DNA of 64,000 nt from Rhodopseudomonas palustris (GCF_003226555.1 NZ_QKQS01000006.1:227221-291220); one strand, 5' to 3'; shown: positions 25,394 to 34,320, counted from the stretch's first letter. Numbers and translations: made by a program. Notes: generated by a model not told the origin, from the letters alone.

Positions 25394-26068
25394 TCAGCCG
25401 GTGCGGCCGACGGCGTCGGCCCGCGGCGGCTGCGTGGTCTCGGCCAGCCTCGCCTGCAGCGACTCGATGTTTTCGAACAGCCGGGCGCTGGCGAGCCGCA
25501 GGAAGTAGAAGCCGAATTCCGGATTCTGCACGTACAGCTCTTCGACCTGGCGATAGCTCACGCTGAGCACCATCCCTGATTCGACGCATTCCAGCGTCTG
25601 CGTCCTGGTGTGGGTCGGTGACAGCATGCCGAGCTCGCCGACGATCGCGCCGACCGGCAGTTCGATCCCGGACTCGACCAGGCGAAACCGGCCGCTGACG
25701 ATGTAGAACATCTCCTCGGCCGGCTCGTCCTTGTAGAACAACTCCTCGCCGGCGACGCATTTACGTTTGGTCATGAACGGCTTCAGCCAATCCATCGACA
25801 GGTCGCTGCTGACCGACTTCTTCACGTCGCGCACCAGCTGCAGCATCTGGTGCAGGCGCCAGGCGTTGAGCGGCAGCAGCACCGCGTGCAACGCCAGCGT
25901 CGCATAGTTGTGGGTCGGGATCGACACCGCGATCAGCAACGCGTTGGTGAGGATGCCGAACACCCGCAGGGGAATCATCGTCCGCATCGTGGCGGTGGCG
26001 AGCACGAAGATGGTCGCGAACACGCTACTCGCCATGCCGGCATTCTGCGCGATGACAGACATATCCAT
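25394..26068 (-). CDS. Membrane protein with C-terminal cyclic-nucleotide-binding domain
   Basis: A protein of about 224 residues. Two or three hydrophobic segments fill the first 70 residues (SVFATIFVLATATMRTMIPLRVFGI, read in parts, and a second around LHAVLLPLNAWRLHQ). From about 95 to 205 there is a CRP-type cNMP-binding barrel (EELFYKDEPAEEMFYIVSGRF, then GAIVGELGMLSPTHTRTQT). There is no helix-turn-helix, so it is not a DNA-binding CRP. The ATG at 26068 is preferred over a TTG at 26122. It leads a two-gene operon with the DUF6537-like gene. Confidence 0.88.
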   Translation of the reverse strand: MDMSVIAQNAGMASSVFATIFVLATATMRTMIPLRVFGILTNALLIAVSIPTHNYATLALHAVLLPLNAWRLHQMLQLVRDVKKSVSSDLSMDWLKPFMTKRKCVAGEELFYKDEPAEEMFYIVSGRFRLVESGIELPVGAIVGELGMLSPTHTRTQTLECVESGMVLSVSYRQVEELYVQNPEFGFYFLRLASARLFENIESLQARLAETTQPPRADAVGRTG

Positions 26069-26370
26069 GTGGGACCCACCGTTGCTTGCGATCGAAGGCG
26101 ACGATTCCAGCGGACACGCCAAGGCGCCGCTGCGAACCGTCGCCGGGCACCGCGAAGCCTTACACGCTGGTGCGGACGGAATTATAAACAGCCCCCGCGG
26201 CTTACGCGAGCGGTGCCGGCCTTGCCAAGCGCCGACGTGTTGACGGCCCCCGGGCCGCCGGGCAGTTTGCCCCGCCCGCTTTCACCATCCGCCGCGGCCC
26301 TCCCGCGGCCATTGCAGGGCCGGCGCCCGCTCCGGCAGCCGCCCGCTTCGCTTTTCAGGAGATTTTGCCG

Positions 26371-27153
26371 ATGACCGACAGCGAATCCGCCGGCCCGCCG
26401 GCGCTGACCATTGACGGGCCGCGCGCCACCATCCGGCTGAACCGTCCGAAGCATCTCAACCGGCTGCAGCCGGACGATCTCGCCGTCTTGCTCAATCAGT
26501 TCGCGCGGATCGACGGCGATCCCGCGGTGCGGGTGCTGGTGCTCACCGGCACCGGACGGTCGTTCTCGGCCGGCTTCGATCTCGGCGAGGTCGCCGAGCG
26601 CGCCACCGCCGAGGTCGAGGCCGAATCCCCCGGCTCGGCGTTCGAGGTCGTTGCCAACCGGCTGGAGGATCTGCGGGTGCCGACGATCTGCCGACTCAAC
26701 GGCGGGGTCTATGGCGGCTCGACCGATCTGGCGCTGGCCTGCGACTTCCGCATCGGCGTCGATACCGCCGAGATGTTCATGCCGGCCGCAAGGCTCGGGC
26801 TGCACTACTATCCGGGCGGCATCAAACGCTACGTCTCGCGCCTCGGCATCGACAACGCCAAGCGATTGTTCCTCACCGCACAGCGGATCGACGCCGCCGA
26901 GATGCTGCGGATCGGATACTTGACCCAGATGGTGCCGATGGACCGGCTCGACCGCGAGGTCGACGCGTTGGCGACGACGCTGGCCGGCAACGCGCCGAAC
27001 GCGGTCGCCGGCATGAAGCGCGCCATCAACGAATTCGCCCGCGCCGCCTTCGACGAACCAGCCGCCGACGCCCGCGCCCGCGCCTCAATGCGCAGCGACG
27101 AGATCAAGGAAGGCATCGCGGCGTTCACGGAGAAACGCGCGCCGCGGTTTTGA
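26371..27153 (+). CDS. Enoyl-CoA hydratase/isomerase family protein
   Basis: A 260-residue crotonase-fold enzyme. Motifs: IRLNRPKHLNRLQ, the oxyanion-hole loop GRSFSAGFDLGEV and CRLNGGVYGGSTDLALACDF. The second region reads AARLGLHYYPGGIKRY, so the usual hydratase Glu pair is not plainly present; it may be an isomerase or another crotonase activity. The ATG at 26371 has CAGGAG eight bases upstream. It is divergent from the cNMP-binding gene and is followed by two dispersed repeats; no clear operon partner. Confidence 0.9.
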   Translation: MTDSESAGPPALTIDGPRATIRLNRPKHLNRLQPDDLAVLLNQFARIDGDPAVRVLVLTGTGRSFSAGFDLGEVAERATAEVEAESPGSAFEVVANRLEDLRVPTICRLNGGVYGGSTDLALACDFRIGVDTAEMFMPAARLGLHYYPGGIKRYVSRLGIDNAKRLFLTAQRIDAAEMLRIGYLTQMVPMDRLDREVDALATTLAGNAPNAVAGMKRAINEFARAAFDEPAADARARASMRSDEIKEGIAAFTEKRAPRF

Positions 27154-27177
27154 AGGCGACGCTTCGCAGACTCCGTT

Positions 27178-27280
27178 GTCATTCCGGGGCGCGAGCGAAA
27201 GCTCGCGAACCCGGAATCTCCGGCGCATTGCAAGCATCAGATTCCGGGTTCGCTCGCTGACGCGAGCGCCCCGGAATGAC
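27178..27280. repeat. Dispersed palindromic element, ATTCCGGGGC family (copy 2)
   Basis: Left arm GTCATTCCGGGGCGCGAGCG, right arm CGCGAGCGCCCCGGAATGAC, inner CCCGGAAT and ATTCCGGG. It sits between convergent genes, where it may serve as a bidirectional terminator. Confidence 0.85.
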
Positions 27281-27349
27281 GGGGAGAGACGGTGCTCGGC
27301 TTTCGCTCGATCATCAGGAGGGGACGCAGCGCCACAACGGCAGCGCACT

Positions 27350-27486
27350 CCCTCGCCCCGCTCTCGCGGGGAGAGGGTTGGGGTGAGGGGCGACGCGAGT
27401 CGCGGACTCTCGACTGAGCGGAAACGCCCCCTCACCCGGCTCAGCGCTGCGCGCTGATCCGACCTCTCCCCGCGCGCGGGGAGAGG
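27350..27486. repeat. Dispersed palindromic element, CTCTCGCGGGGAGAGG family
   Basis: Starts with a CCCCGCTCTCGCGGGGAGAG hairpin and GTTGGGGTGAGGGGCG, and ends with CGCCCCCTCACCC and a CTCTCCCCGCGCGCGGGGAG hairpin, so two hairpins flank complementary GGGGTGAGGGG / CCCCTCACC segments. Such elements are widespread in Bradyrhizobium-group genomes. Confidence 0.75.
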
Positions 27487-27508
27487 TTCGAACTCGGCCG
27501 CGCAGCAG

Positions 27509-28204
27509 CTACTCCACGAACGTCGCGACTTCGCCCAACGCCGCACGGTTGGTACGATAGCTGTTGGCCTTATGCTCAGGGTCGGCGTAGCCGAACGAGA
27601 TGCCGCAGACGACGCGGCGGTCGTCGGACAGGCCGAAATGCTTGCGCACCACGCCGGCGTGAAACGCCAGCGCCGCCTGCGGCACGGTGGCGATTCCCAG
27701 CGCCTGTGCGGCGAGCAGGAACGAGGTGACGTAGCCGCCACAGTCGACCGCGCCATAGACGCCGAGCGCTTCATCGGTGGTGATAATCGCGACATGCGGC
27801 GCGCCGAAGAAGTTGAAGTTCTGCAGCGCCTGCTGAGCGGCCGCGGCCTTGTCGCCGCGGGAGATGCCGACCGCGTTGTAGAGCTGAAAGCCGCTCTCGC
27901 GGCGGCGGTCGAGATAGACGCCGCGATACTCGCGCGGAAACTCGAAATCGCCCGACATCGGCGCGCCGCCGGCCGCCGCCGGATAGATCACCTCGCGAAA
28001 CTTCGCCGTCGCCTCGCCCGAGGTGATCACCACCTGCCACGGCTGGCTGTTGCACCACGACGCGGTCTTCTGCGCCGCCGCCAGGATCCGCTCGATCACC
28101 TCGCGCGGCACCGGATCGGCTTTGAACGCCCGGCACGAGTAGCGGGCCGCCATCAACTGTTCGAGGACGTCGATCGGGGCGACAGTTGCAGCGGCGTCGG
28201 TCAT
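27509..28204 (-). CDS. Nitroreductase family protein
   Basis: A 231-residue FMN-dependent nitroreductase-fold enzyme. RYSCRAFKADPVPREVIERIL at the N terminus and CNSQPWQVVI are the FMN-binding landmarks; AQALGIATVPQAAL and ISFGYADPEHKANSYRTNRA complete the family pattern. It is expected to reduce nitro groups, quinones or enones with NAD(P)H. Length is typical. It lies just downstream of the acyl-CoA dehydrogenase set on the same strand but is separated by a dispersed palindrome, so it is probably not in that operon. Confidence 0.92.
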   Translation of the reverse strand: MTDAAATVAPIDVLEQLMAARYSCRAFKADPVPREVIERILAAAQKTASWCNSQPWQVVITSGEATAKFREVIYPAAAGGAPMSGDFEFPREYRGVYLDRRRESGFQLYNAVGISRGDKAAAAQQALQNFNFFGAPHVAIITTDEALGVYGAVDCGGYVTSFLLAAQALGIATVPQAALAFHAGVVRKHFGLSDDRRVVCGISFGYADPEHKANSYRTNRAALGEVATFVE

Positions 28205-28227
28205 GATGGCCTCATTGCTTGATGGTC

Positions 28228-28346
28228 GTCATTCCGGGGCGCTCACGAAGTGAGCGAACCCGGAATCTGAAACGCACTGTGGCGCCGGCAATCGAACAAC
28301 TTCGGGATTCCGGGTTCGCGAGCTTTCGCTCGCGCCCCGGAATGAC
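28228..28346. repeat. Dispersed palindromic element, ATTCCGGGGC family (copy 3)
   Basis: Left arm GTCATTCCGGGGCGCTCACG, right arm CGCGCCCCGGAATGAC, inner ACCCGGAATC and GATTCCGGGTT. Lies between the nitroreductase and the first acyl-CoA dehydrogenase. Confidence 0.85.
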
Positions 28347-28367
28347 GGCCCGTGGTTGATGATCGCC

Positions 28368-29612
28368 TCACCGCCCCTTGGTCGGGATCTTGTTGAACGG
28401 CACGTCCTTGTCGACCCGGATGTCGCCGGGTAGGCCGAGCACGCGCTCGGCGATAATGTTGCGCAGGATCTCGTCGGTGCCGCCGGCGATGCGCATCGAC
28501 GGCGAGCCGAGCAGCATCGCCTGGAAGCTGCCGCCGGCTTCGGCCTCGGCCGGATCGGTGAACACGCCCGCGGCGCCTTCCAGATCCATCGCGAACGCGG
28601 CGATGTCCTGCAGCATCGGGCCGGCCACCAGCTTGCCGATCGAATTCTCGGGACCGGGCCGCTGGCCCTTCGACAGCGCCGAGATCGAGCGATACGAGGT
28701 GTATTTCAAGCCGCTGGCCTTCACCGCCCAGTTCGCCAGCTTGCTGCGCACCGCCGGATCGTCGATCGCCGGGCCGTTCTCGGTGACCAGGTCGTTGCAG
28801 AACGCGAAGATCTCCGGGAAGCCGGTGGCGAGCCGCGCGCCGATCGACATCCGCTCGTTCATCAGCGTGGTCAGCGACACGTTCCAGCCGTCGCCGACTT
28901 CGCCGAGGCGCTGGCTGTCCGGAATCCGCACGTTAGTGAAGAACACCTCGTTGAATTCCTGCATGCCGTTGGCCTGCTTGATCGGCTTCACCTCGACGCC
29001 CGGGCTCTTCATGTCCAGGAAGAACATGGTGAGGCCCTTGTGCTTGGGCACGTTCGGATCGGTGCGGGTGATCAAGAGACCGTAGTCCGAATAGTGCGCG
29101 CCCGAGGTCCAGATCTTCTGGCCGTTGATGATCCAGTCGTCGCCGTCCTTCTCGGCGCGGGTACGCAGGCCCGCGACGTCCGAGCCGCCGGCGGGCTCCG
29201 AAAACAGCTGGCACCAGATGTTCTCGCCGGAGGCGAGCTTGGGCAGATACTTGCGCTTGTCGTCCTCGCTGCCATAGGCCATCACGGTCGGACCGCACAT
29301 GCCCTCGCCGATCTGGAACGGCTGGGTGAGCTTGCCGTAGACGCCCTCCTCCTGCTGCCAGATCACCTTCTCGATCGGGGTGGCGCCGCGGCCGCCATAT
29401 TCGGCCGGCCAGGTCAGGCAGGCGAAGCCGCCGTCGGCTTTCTTCTTCTGCCACGCCTTGCCGACCTCGACGATGTCGGCGTTCTTCAGGCTGATGCGGC
29501 CGAGGCCGGACTTCGCCAGTTCCTGTTCGAACTGCTTCGGCGCGTTGGCGTCGATCCACGCGCGCGCCTTGGCGCGAAACTCGGCTTCCTGCGGGGTGTC
29601 GTCGAAATTCAT
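28368..29612 (-). CDS. Acyl-CoA dehydrogenase, large type (tandem copy B)
   Basis: A 414-residue FAD-dependent acyl-CoA dehydrogenase. The order is helical N-terminal domain (MNFDDTPQEAEFRAKARAW), beta domain with QLFSEPAGGSDVAGLRTRAE and GQKIWTSGAHYSDYG, and C-terminal helical domain ending GGTDEILRNIIAERVLGLP. It introduces an alpha,beta double bond into an acyl-CoA. It is very similar throughout to the gene at 29759-31006, so they arose by tandem duplication. Together with the smaller dehydrogenase at 31122 it resembles large/small pairs such as pimeloyl-CoA dehydrogenase. Substrate unknown. Confidence 0.95.
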   Translation of the reverse strand: MNFDDTPQEAEFRAKARAWIDANAPKQFEQELAKSGLGRISLKNADIVEVGKAWQKKKADGGFACLTWPAEYGGRGATPIEKVIWQQEEGVYGKLTQPFQIGEGMCGPTVMAYGSEDDKRKYLPKLASGENIWCQLFSEPAGGSDVAGLRTRAEKDGDDWIINGQKIWTSGAHYSDYGLLITRTDPNVPKHKGLTMFFLDMKSPGVEVKPIKQANGMQEFNEVFFTNVRIPDSQRLGEVGDGWNVSLTTLMNERMSIGARLATGFPEIFAFCNDLVTENGPAIDDPAVRSKLANWAVKASGLKYTSYRSISALSKGQRPGPENSIGKLVAGPMLQDIAAFAMDLEGAAGVFTDPAEAEAGGSFQAMLLGSPSMRIAGGTDEILRNIIAERVLGLPGDIRVDKDVPFNKIPTKGR

Positions 29613-29643
29613 CTCAGCCTCTCGTCACTCTGTTCTTGTCGGC

Positions 29644-29741
29644 CCTCATGGTGAGGAGCGCGCATCGCGCGCGTCGCGAACCATGAGTTATTCGGCTCAT
29701 CCTTCGAGACGCCCGGCTGCGCCGGGCTCCTCAGGATGAGG
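29644..29741. repeat. Dispersed palindromic element, CTCATGGTGAGGAG family (copy 2)
   Basis: Opens CCTCATGGTGAGGAGCGCGC and closes CTCCTCAGGATGAGG, with the same GCCCGGCTGCGCCGGGC hairpin as the copy at 16147. It separates the two duplicated acyl-CoA dehydrogenase genes, so it may have entered after or during the duplication. Confidence 0.8.
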
Positions 29742-29758
29742 TTCGTGCGTGGGGCGAC

Positions 29759-31006
29759 CTATGCCCGCCCCCGCGTCGGGATCTGGTTGAACGGCACGTC
29801 CTTGTCGACGCGGATGTCGCCGGGCAGGCCGAGCACGCGCTCGGCGATGATGTTACGCAGGATCTCGTCGGTGCCGCCCTCGACCCGGGTCGCCGGCGAG
29901 CGCAGCAGCATCGCCTGGAAGCGGCCGGCGACCTCGGCGTCCTCGGCGCCGCTGAGCACGCCGGCGGCGCCCTGCAGGTCGATCGCGTACATCGCGACCT
30001 CCTGGATCATCGAGCCTGCGACCAGCTTGCCGATCGAGTTCTCCGGGCCCGGGCGCTGGCCCTTCGACAGCGCCGAGATCGAGCGGAACGAGGTGTAGCG
30101 CAGACCGCTGGCCTTCACCGCCCAGTTCGCCAGCTTGCTCCGCACCGCGCGATCGTCGAGCGCCGGGGCGCCGTCGAGCGTCAGCGAGTTGCAGTAGTCG
30201 AACAGTTCCGGGAAGCCGGTCGCGACATTGGCGCCGATCGACATCCGCTCGTTCATCAGCGTCGTCAGCGACACGTTCCAGCCGTCGCCGACGGCGCCGA
30301 GCCGCTGGCTGTCCGGGATTCGCACGTTGGTGAAGTACACCTCGTTGAAGTCGGAATTGCCGTTGGCCTGCTTGATCGGCCGCACCTCGACGCCTGCGCT
30401 CTTCATGTCGAGGAAGAACATCGTCAGACCTTTGTGCTTGGGCACGGTCGGGTCGGTGCGGGTGATCAGGATGCCGTAGTCCGAGTAGTGCGCGCCCGAG
30501 GTCCAGATCTTCTGGCCGTTGACGATCCAGTCGTCGCCGTCCTTCTCGGCGCGGGTGCGCAGGCCCGCGACGTCGGAGCCGCCGGCCGGCTCGGAGAACA
30601 GCTGGCACCACACCTCTTCGCCGGAGCCGAGCGGCGGCAGATAGTGCCGCTTCTGCTCTTCCGAGGCGTAGGCCATCATGGTCGGGCCGCACATGCCCTG
30701 GCCGATGATGAACATCGCGGTGAGCTTGCCGAACACGCCCTCTTCCTGCTGCCAGATCACGCGCTCGATCGGCGAGGCGCCCCGGCCGCCATATTCCTTC
30801 GGCCAGTGCGGCACGGCCCAGCCGGCGTCGGCCTTCTTCTTCTGCCACGCCTTGGCGACGTCGAGGATGTTGGCGTTCTTCAAGACGACGCGGCCGAGCG
30901 ACGCTTTGCGCAGCTCGTCCTCGTATTGCTTCGGCGCATTGGCGTCGATCCAGGCGCGCGCCTGGGCGCGGAATTCGGCTTCCTGCGGGGTATCGTCGAA
31001 GTTCAT
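29759..31006 (-). CDS. Acyl-CoA dehydrogenase, large type (tandem copy A)
   Basis: A 415-residue acyl-CoA dehydrogenase, paralogue of the gene at 28368-29612. The two share long identical blocks, for example EKDGDDWI-NGQKIWTSGAHYS and the C-terminal NIIAERVLGLPGDIRVDKD. Differences cluster in the N-terminal domain (after DANAPKQ) and around residues 110-125, where substrate and partner contacts may differ. The start is the ATG at 31006 (MNFDDTPQEAEFRAQ); a longer frame upstream runs into a dispersed repeat. It is the nearest dehydrogenase to the small-subunit-like gene, 115 bases away. Confidence 0.95.
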   Translation of the reverse strand: MNFDDTPQEAEFRAQARAWIDANAPKQYEDELRKASLGRVVLKNANILDVAKAWQKKKADAGWAVPHWPKEYGGRGASPIERVIWQQEEGVFGKLTAMFIIGQGMCGPTMMAYASEEQKRHYLPPLGSGEEVWCQLFSEPAGGSDVAGLRTRAEKDGDDWIVNGQKIWTSGAHYSDYGILITRTDPTVPKHKGLTMFFLDMKSAGVEVRPIKQANGNSDFNEVYFTNVRIPDSQRLGAVGDGWNVSLTTLMNERMSIGANVATGFPELFDYCNSLTLDGAPALDDRAVRSKLANWAVKASGLRYTSFRSISALSKGQRPGPENSIGKLVAGSMIQEVAMYAIDLQGAAGVLSGAEDAEVAGRFQAMLLRSPATRVEGGTDEILRNIIAERVLGLPGDIRVDKDVPFNQIPTRGRA

Positions 31007-31029
31007 CGGGGCATCCTCGAAAGCGTCCT

Positions 31030-31112
31030 CGTAGGATGGGTTGAGCGAAGCGAAACCCATCGACGAAGTGAAGGCGGAAGATGGGTTTCGCTGGCGCTCA
31101 ACCCATCCTACG
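31030..31112. repeat. Dispersed palindromic element, CGTAGGATGGGTTGAGCG family
   Basis: Left arm CGTAGGATGGGTTGAGCG then CGAAACCCATC; right arm GATGGGTTTCG then GCGCTCAACCCATCCTACG. Both nested arm pairs are nearly perfect. It fills the gap between the large and small acyl-CoA dehydrogenase genes. Only one copy is seen in this window. Confidence 0.85.
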
Positions 31113-31121
31113 GAGCCGTTG

Positions 31122-32249
31122 TTACGCCGCGTTCTTCTGGCGCATCCGGTCGATCAGTTGATCTTCCCAATACGACTGGCTGCCGAGGCTGAGCGCCAGC
31201 GCGTTGGCGCGGCGATAGTACAGATGGCAGTCGAACTCCCAGGTGAAGCCCATGCCGCCGTGCACCTGGATGTTCTGCTTGGCGCAGTGCTGGAACGCCT
31301 GGGTGGCGCTGATCCGCGCCGAGGCCGCGGCCTCGGGCAGCTCGGCCGCATCGGTCGAGAGCGCCCAGGCGCCGTAATAGGAGTTCGAGCGCGCCAGCGT
31401 CGCCGAGACGTACATGTCGGCGAGGATGTGCTTGATCGCCTGGAACGATCCGATCTGCCGGCCGAAGGCGATGCGGTCGAGCGCGTAGTCGCGGCCCATC
31501 TCCAGCGCGCGGTCGGCGCCGCCGACCTGTTCGAACGCGATCAGCACCGCGGCGCGGTCCATCACACGCGACAGGATGCTCCAGCCTTCATTGGCCGCAC
31601 CGAGCGGCTCCGCCTTGGCGCCGGCGAAGGTGAGCTCGGCCTGCTGCCGCGACGGATCGACGTTCTGCAAAGCCTTGGCGGTGACGCCGCCGGCCTTGAG
31701 GTCGACCAGGAACAGCGAGACGTCGGTTTCGCGGCCGCTGGTGCCGGTGCGCGCCGCGACGATCGCGAAGTCGGCGATCGCGCCGTCGGCGACCGGTTTC
31801 TTGGTGCCGGTGAGCGTGCCGTTCGACACCGCCAGCTTGACTGCGGCCGGCGACGGATTGCCGGTGCCTTCGAACAGCGCCAGCGTGCCGATCGCCTCGC
31901 CCGAGGAGATCTTCGGCAGCCACTTCTGCTTCTGCTCTTCCGAGCCGGCGAGCAGCAGCGCTTCGGCGGCCAGGTACACGGTCGACGAGAACGGCACCGG
32001 CGCCAGCGCGCGGCCGAGCTCTTCGGCGATCACGCAGAGCTCGAGATGGCCCGCACCGGTCCCGCCGTATTCCTCCGGAATCGCGACGCCGAGGAAGCCC
32101 ATCTCGGCGAGGCCCTTCCACAGCTCGCGGTCGTAATCCGCCTTGCCTTCGAGCACCGCACGCACCGCCTTCGGCGAGCACTTCTCGGCAAGAAACCGCC
32201 GCGCTTGATCACGCAGTTGCTTCTGATCGTCGGAGAAATCGAAATTCAT
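31122..32249 (-). CDS. Acyl-CoA dehydrogenase, small type
   Basis: A 375-residue acyl-CoA dehydrogenase of the divergent, shorter type that often forms a heteromer with a large-type partner. MNFDFSDDQKQLRDQARRF opens it; the C-terminal part reads AFGRQIGSFQAIKHILADM, then NIQVHGGMGFTWEFD and LYYRRANAL. The middle FAD/substrate loop is less conserved than in the large-type genes, as seen in PimD-like subunits. It lies between two dispersed palindromes and is upstream of the two large-type genes on the same strand. An alpha2-beta2 complex with one or both is inference. Confidence 0.94.
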   Translation of the reverse strand: MNFDFSDDQKQLRDQARRFLAEKCSPKAVRAVLEGKADYDRELWKGLAEMGFLGVAIPEEYGGTGAGHLELCVIAEELGRALAPVPFSSTVYLAAEALLLAGSEEQKQKWLPKISSGEAIGTLALFEGTGNPSPAAVKLAVSNGTLTGTKKPVADGAIADFAIVAARTGTSGRETDVSLFLVDLKAGGVTAKALQNVDPSRQQAELTFAGAKAEPLGAANEGWSILSRVMDRAAVLIAFEQVGGADRALEMGRDYALDRIAFGRQIGSFQAIKHILADMYVSATLARSNSYYGAWALSTDAAELPEAAASARISATQAFQHCAKQNIQVHGGMGFTWEFDCHLYYRRANALALSLGSQSYWEDQLIDRMRQKNAA

Positions 32250-32296
32250 GGGCGGAGTCCCGTTGTTGTTAGGTGTTAGATCTGAACGTTGTCGCC

Positions 32297-32375
32297 GTCA
32301 TTCCGGGGCTCGCCGACAGGCGAGAGCCCGGAATCTCGAGATTCCGGGTTCGCGCTGCGCGCGCCCCGGAATGAC
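32297..32375. repeat. Dispersed palindromic element, ATTCCGGGGC family (copy 4)
   Basis: The shortest copy: GTCATTCCGGGG, CCCGGAATCTCGAGATTCCGGG as an almost perfect central palindrome, then CCCCGGAATGAC. It lacks the spacer seen in the other copies. Lies between the small acyl-CoA dehydrogenase and the CoA ligase. Confidence 0.85.
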
Positions 32376-32396
32376 GGAGAGTTAAGTTCGCACGTC

Positions 32397-34271
32397 TCAC
32401 TGCAGCACCATGACATCCGGGTCCGGATGTTCGGCGTACAGCCGCTCGACCAGGGCGGCGCGGCGGTCGAGGCCGGCGCGCTGGTTGATGTAGCCTTTGT
32501 CGGTGAGTTCGTTGCCGTCGATCGACGGCGGCTCGACCATCAGCATCGCGCGCGCGATCCGCATCGAGCTGGCGCCTTCGACCTCGCGGTTGTGCTTCTC
32601 CAGGCCGACGCGCAGCGCGGCGATCACCGCCGGATGCTTGACCACGTCCTCGAAGCTCGCATTCGGATCGCCGATCATCACCCGGCAGGCGTTGAGGTTG
32701 GGCCAGGCCAGCAGGCCGATGTAGGCGCGGTCCTGCCCCGCCACCAGCGCGTCCTGGATCACCGGGCTGGCCGCGGCGATCGCGTCGGTGCGCACCGTGC
32801 TGACGTGGACGAAAGTGCCGGTCATCAGCTTGAAGTCTTCGGCGACGCGGCCGGCGAAGATGATGCCCTTCACCGGATCGTTCGGGTCGACGAACACCCC
32901 GGCGTCGCCGATCTTGTAGAAGCCCTCTTCGTCGAACGCCTTCTCGGTCAGGTCCGGCTGGCCGTGATAGCCCGGCATCACGTTGACGCCGCGCAGCCGC
33001 AATTCGTACTTGTCGCCGACCGGCAGCATCTTCAGTTCGACCCCGGGGAACGGCAGCCCGATCAGGCCGACGCGCTCGGTGTCCCAATAGGTCCCGGTCG
33101 AGGTCGGCGAGGTCTCGGTCGAGCCCCATCCGGTGTAGAACACCAGCCTATGCCCGGTGGCGCGCACCGCCAGCGCCTGCATCCGCTCGTACAGATCGTC
33201 GGGCAGCCGCGCGCCGCCATAGGCCATCAGCTGCATGTCCTTGAAGAACGAGCGGCACAGCGCGTCGTCCTTCTCCATCGCGCTGGCCAGCGCCGCATAG
33301 CCGGCCGGCACGTTGGCGTAATAGGTCGGCGAGATCTCGCGCAAGTTACGCAGCGTCTCTTCGATCTGGCCGGGCACCGGGCGGCCGTCGTCGATGTACA
33401 GCGTGCCGCCTTCGATCAGGAGCGGGTTGAACGCGGCGTTGCCGCCCATGGTGTGATTCCACGGCATCCAGTCGAGCTGCACCGGCGGCGGACCGTTGGG
33501 ATCGCGCGGCCGCACCTGCATCATCATCGCGGCGTTAGCGCACATCATGCGCTGGGTGTTGATCACCGCCTTCGGCATCCCGGTCGAGCCGGAGGTGAAC
33601 AGGAATTTGGCCACCGTGTCGGGCGTGATCTTCGCGATCGAGGCTTCCACGTCGGCGGTCACCTTGGTAGCCGCCATGTCGGCGAACGACAGGCTGGGGA
33701 TGCCGTCGGCGGTGCCGTCGACATGAATCACGGCGACACCGGTCAGATCCAGCGCGTGCAGCGCCTTGGTGAAGGGCGCGCCGTTCTGCACCATCACCGC
33801 CGCCGGCTTCACCAGGTCGAACAGATATTTCAGCTTGAGGTGATCGTGGCTCATCAGCGAATAGGCCGGCGACACCGGCGCGGTCGGAATCCGCGCCTGC
33901 ATCGCCGCCATCATCATCAGCGCGAATTCGATCGAGTTGCCGGACAGCACCGTCAGCGGCCGGCCTTCCGGCAGCTTCAGGTCGAGCAGCGCCTGAGTGA
34001 GCGAGTCGACGATGCGCTTGGCTTCGGCGTAGCTGACCTTGTGCCACTGCCGCGCCTCGCCCTTGCGCTGCGCCAGCCAGATGTGGTCGGGGCGTTGTTT
34101 GGCCCACTTCGCCAGCGCCATCGGCAGGTTGGGATCGTGGTCCATCAGCGGGAAGCGCGACTTCATCACGATGACGCCGCCCTCGCGGCGATCGACCTCG
34201 ATCTCGCGCGGCAGCCAGTTCACCTTGCGGAATGGCGGCTTGGTCAATACCGCGGCAGCGCTGGCAGTCAT
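32397..34271 (-). CDS. Feruloyl-CoA-synthase-like acyl-CoA ligase
   Basis: A 624-residue adenylate-forming ligase. KFLFTSGSTGMPKAVINTQRMM is the AMP-binding P-loop (read in parts), YTGWGSTETSPTS the middle motif and AGRVAEDFKLMTGTFVHVS the hinge region. The length and the segment MMMAAMQARIPTAPVSPAYSLMS match enzymes annotated as feruloyl-CoA synthases in related bacteria, which activate hydroxycinnamic acids to CoA esters; other arylalkanoic acids are possible. The ATG at 34271 follows GGGAGAACACC. It heads the dehydrogenase genes downstream and sits 49 bases from the enoyl-CoA hydratase. Confidence 0.9.
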   Translation of the reverse strand: MTASAAAVLTKPPFRKVNWLPREIEVDRREGGVIVMKSRFPLMDHDPNLPMALAKWAKQRPDHIWLAQRKGEARQWHKVSYAEAKRIVDSLTQALLDLKLPEGRPLTVLSGNSIEFALMMMAAMQARIPTAPVSPAYSLMSHDHLKLKYLFDLVKPAAVMVQNGAPFTKALHALDLTGVAVIHVDGTADGIPSLSFADMAATKVTADVEASIAKITPDTVAKFLFTSGSTGMPKAVINTQRMMCANAAMMMQVRPRDPNGPPPVQLDWMPWNHTMGGNAAFNPLLIEGGTLYIDDGRPVPGQIEETLRNLREISPTYYANVPAGYAALASAMEKDDALCRSFFKDMQLMAYGGARLPDDLYERMQALAVRATGHRLVFYTGWGSTETSPTSTGTYWDTERVGLIGLPFPGVELKMLPVGDKYELRLRGVNVMPGYHGQPDLTEKAFDEEGFYKIGDAGVFVDPNDPVKGIIFAGRVAEDFKLMTGTFVHVSTVRTDAIAAASPVIQDALVAGQDRAYIGLLAWPNLNACRVMIGDPNASFEDVVKHPAVIAALRVGLEKHNREVEGASSMRIARAMLMVEPPSIDGNELTDKGYINQRAGLDRRAALVERLYAEHPDPDVMVLQ

Positions 34272-34320
34272 GTGGTGTTCTCCCGTCTTCTCGGCCTCTT
34301 GCCGGGCCAACGTTGTCTGG

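Larger units (their letters stand above)
27154..27508. other. 355-bp gene-free stretch with two repeats
   Basis: The gap between the convergent enoyl-CoA hydratase and nitroreductase genes is filled by two dispersed palindromic elements of different families (27178-27280 and 27350-27486). Nothing else is seen. Confidence 0.7.
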
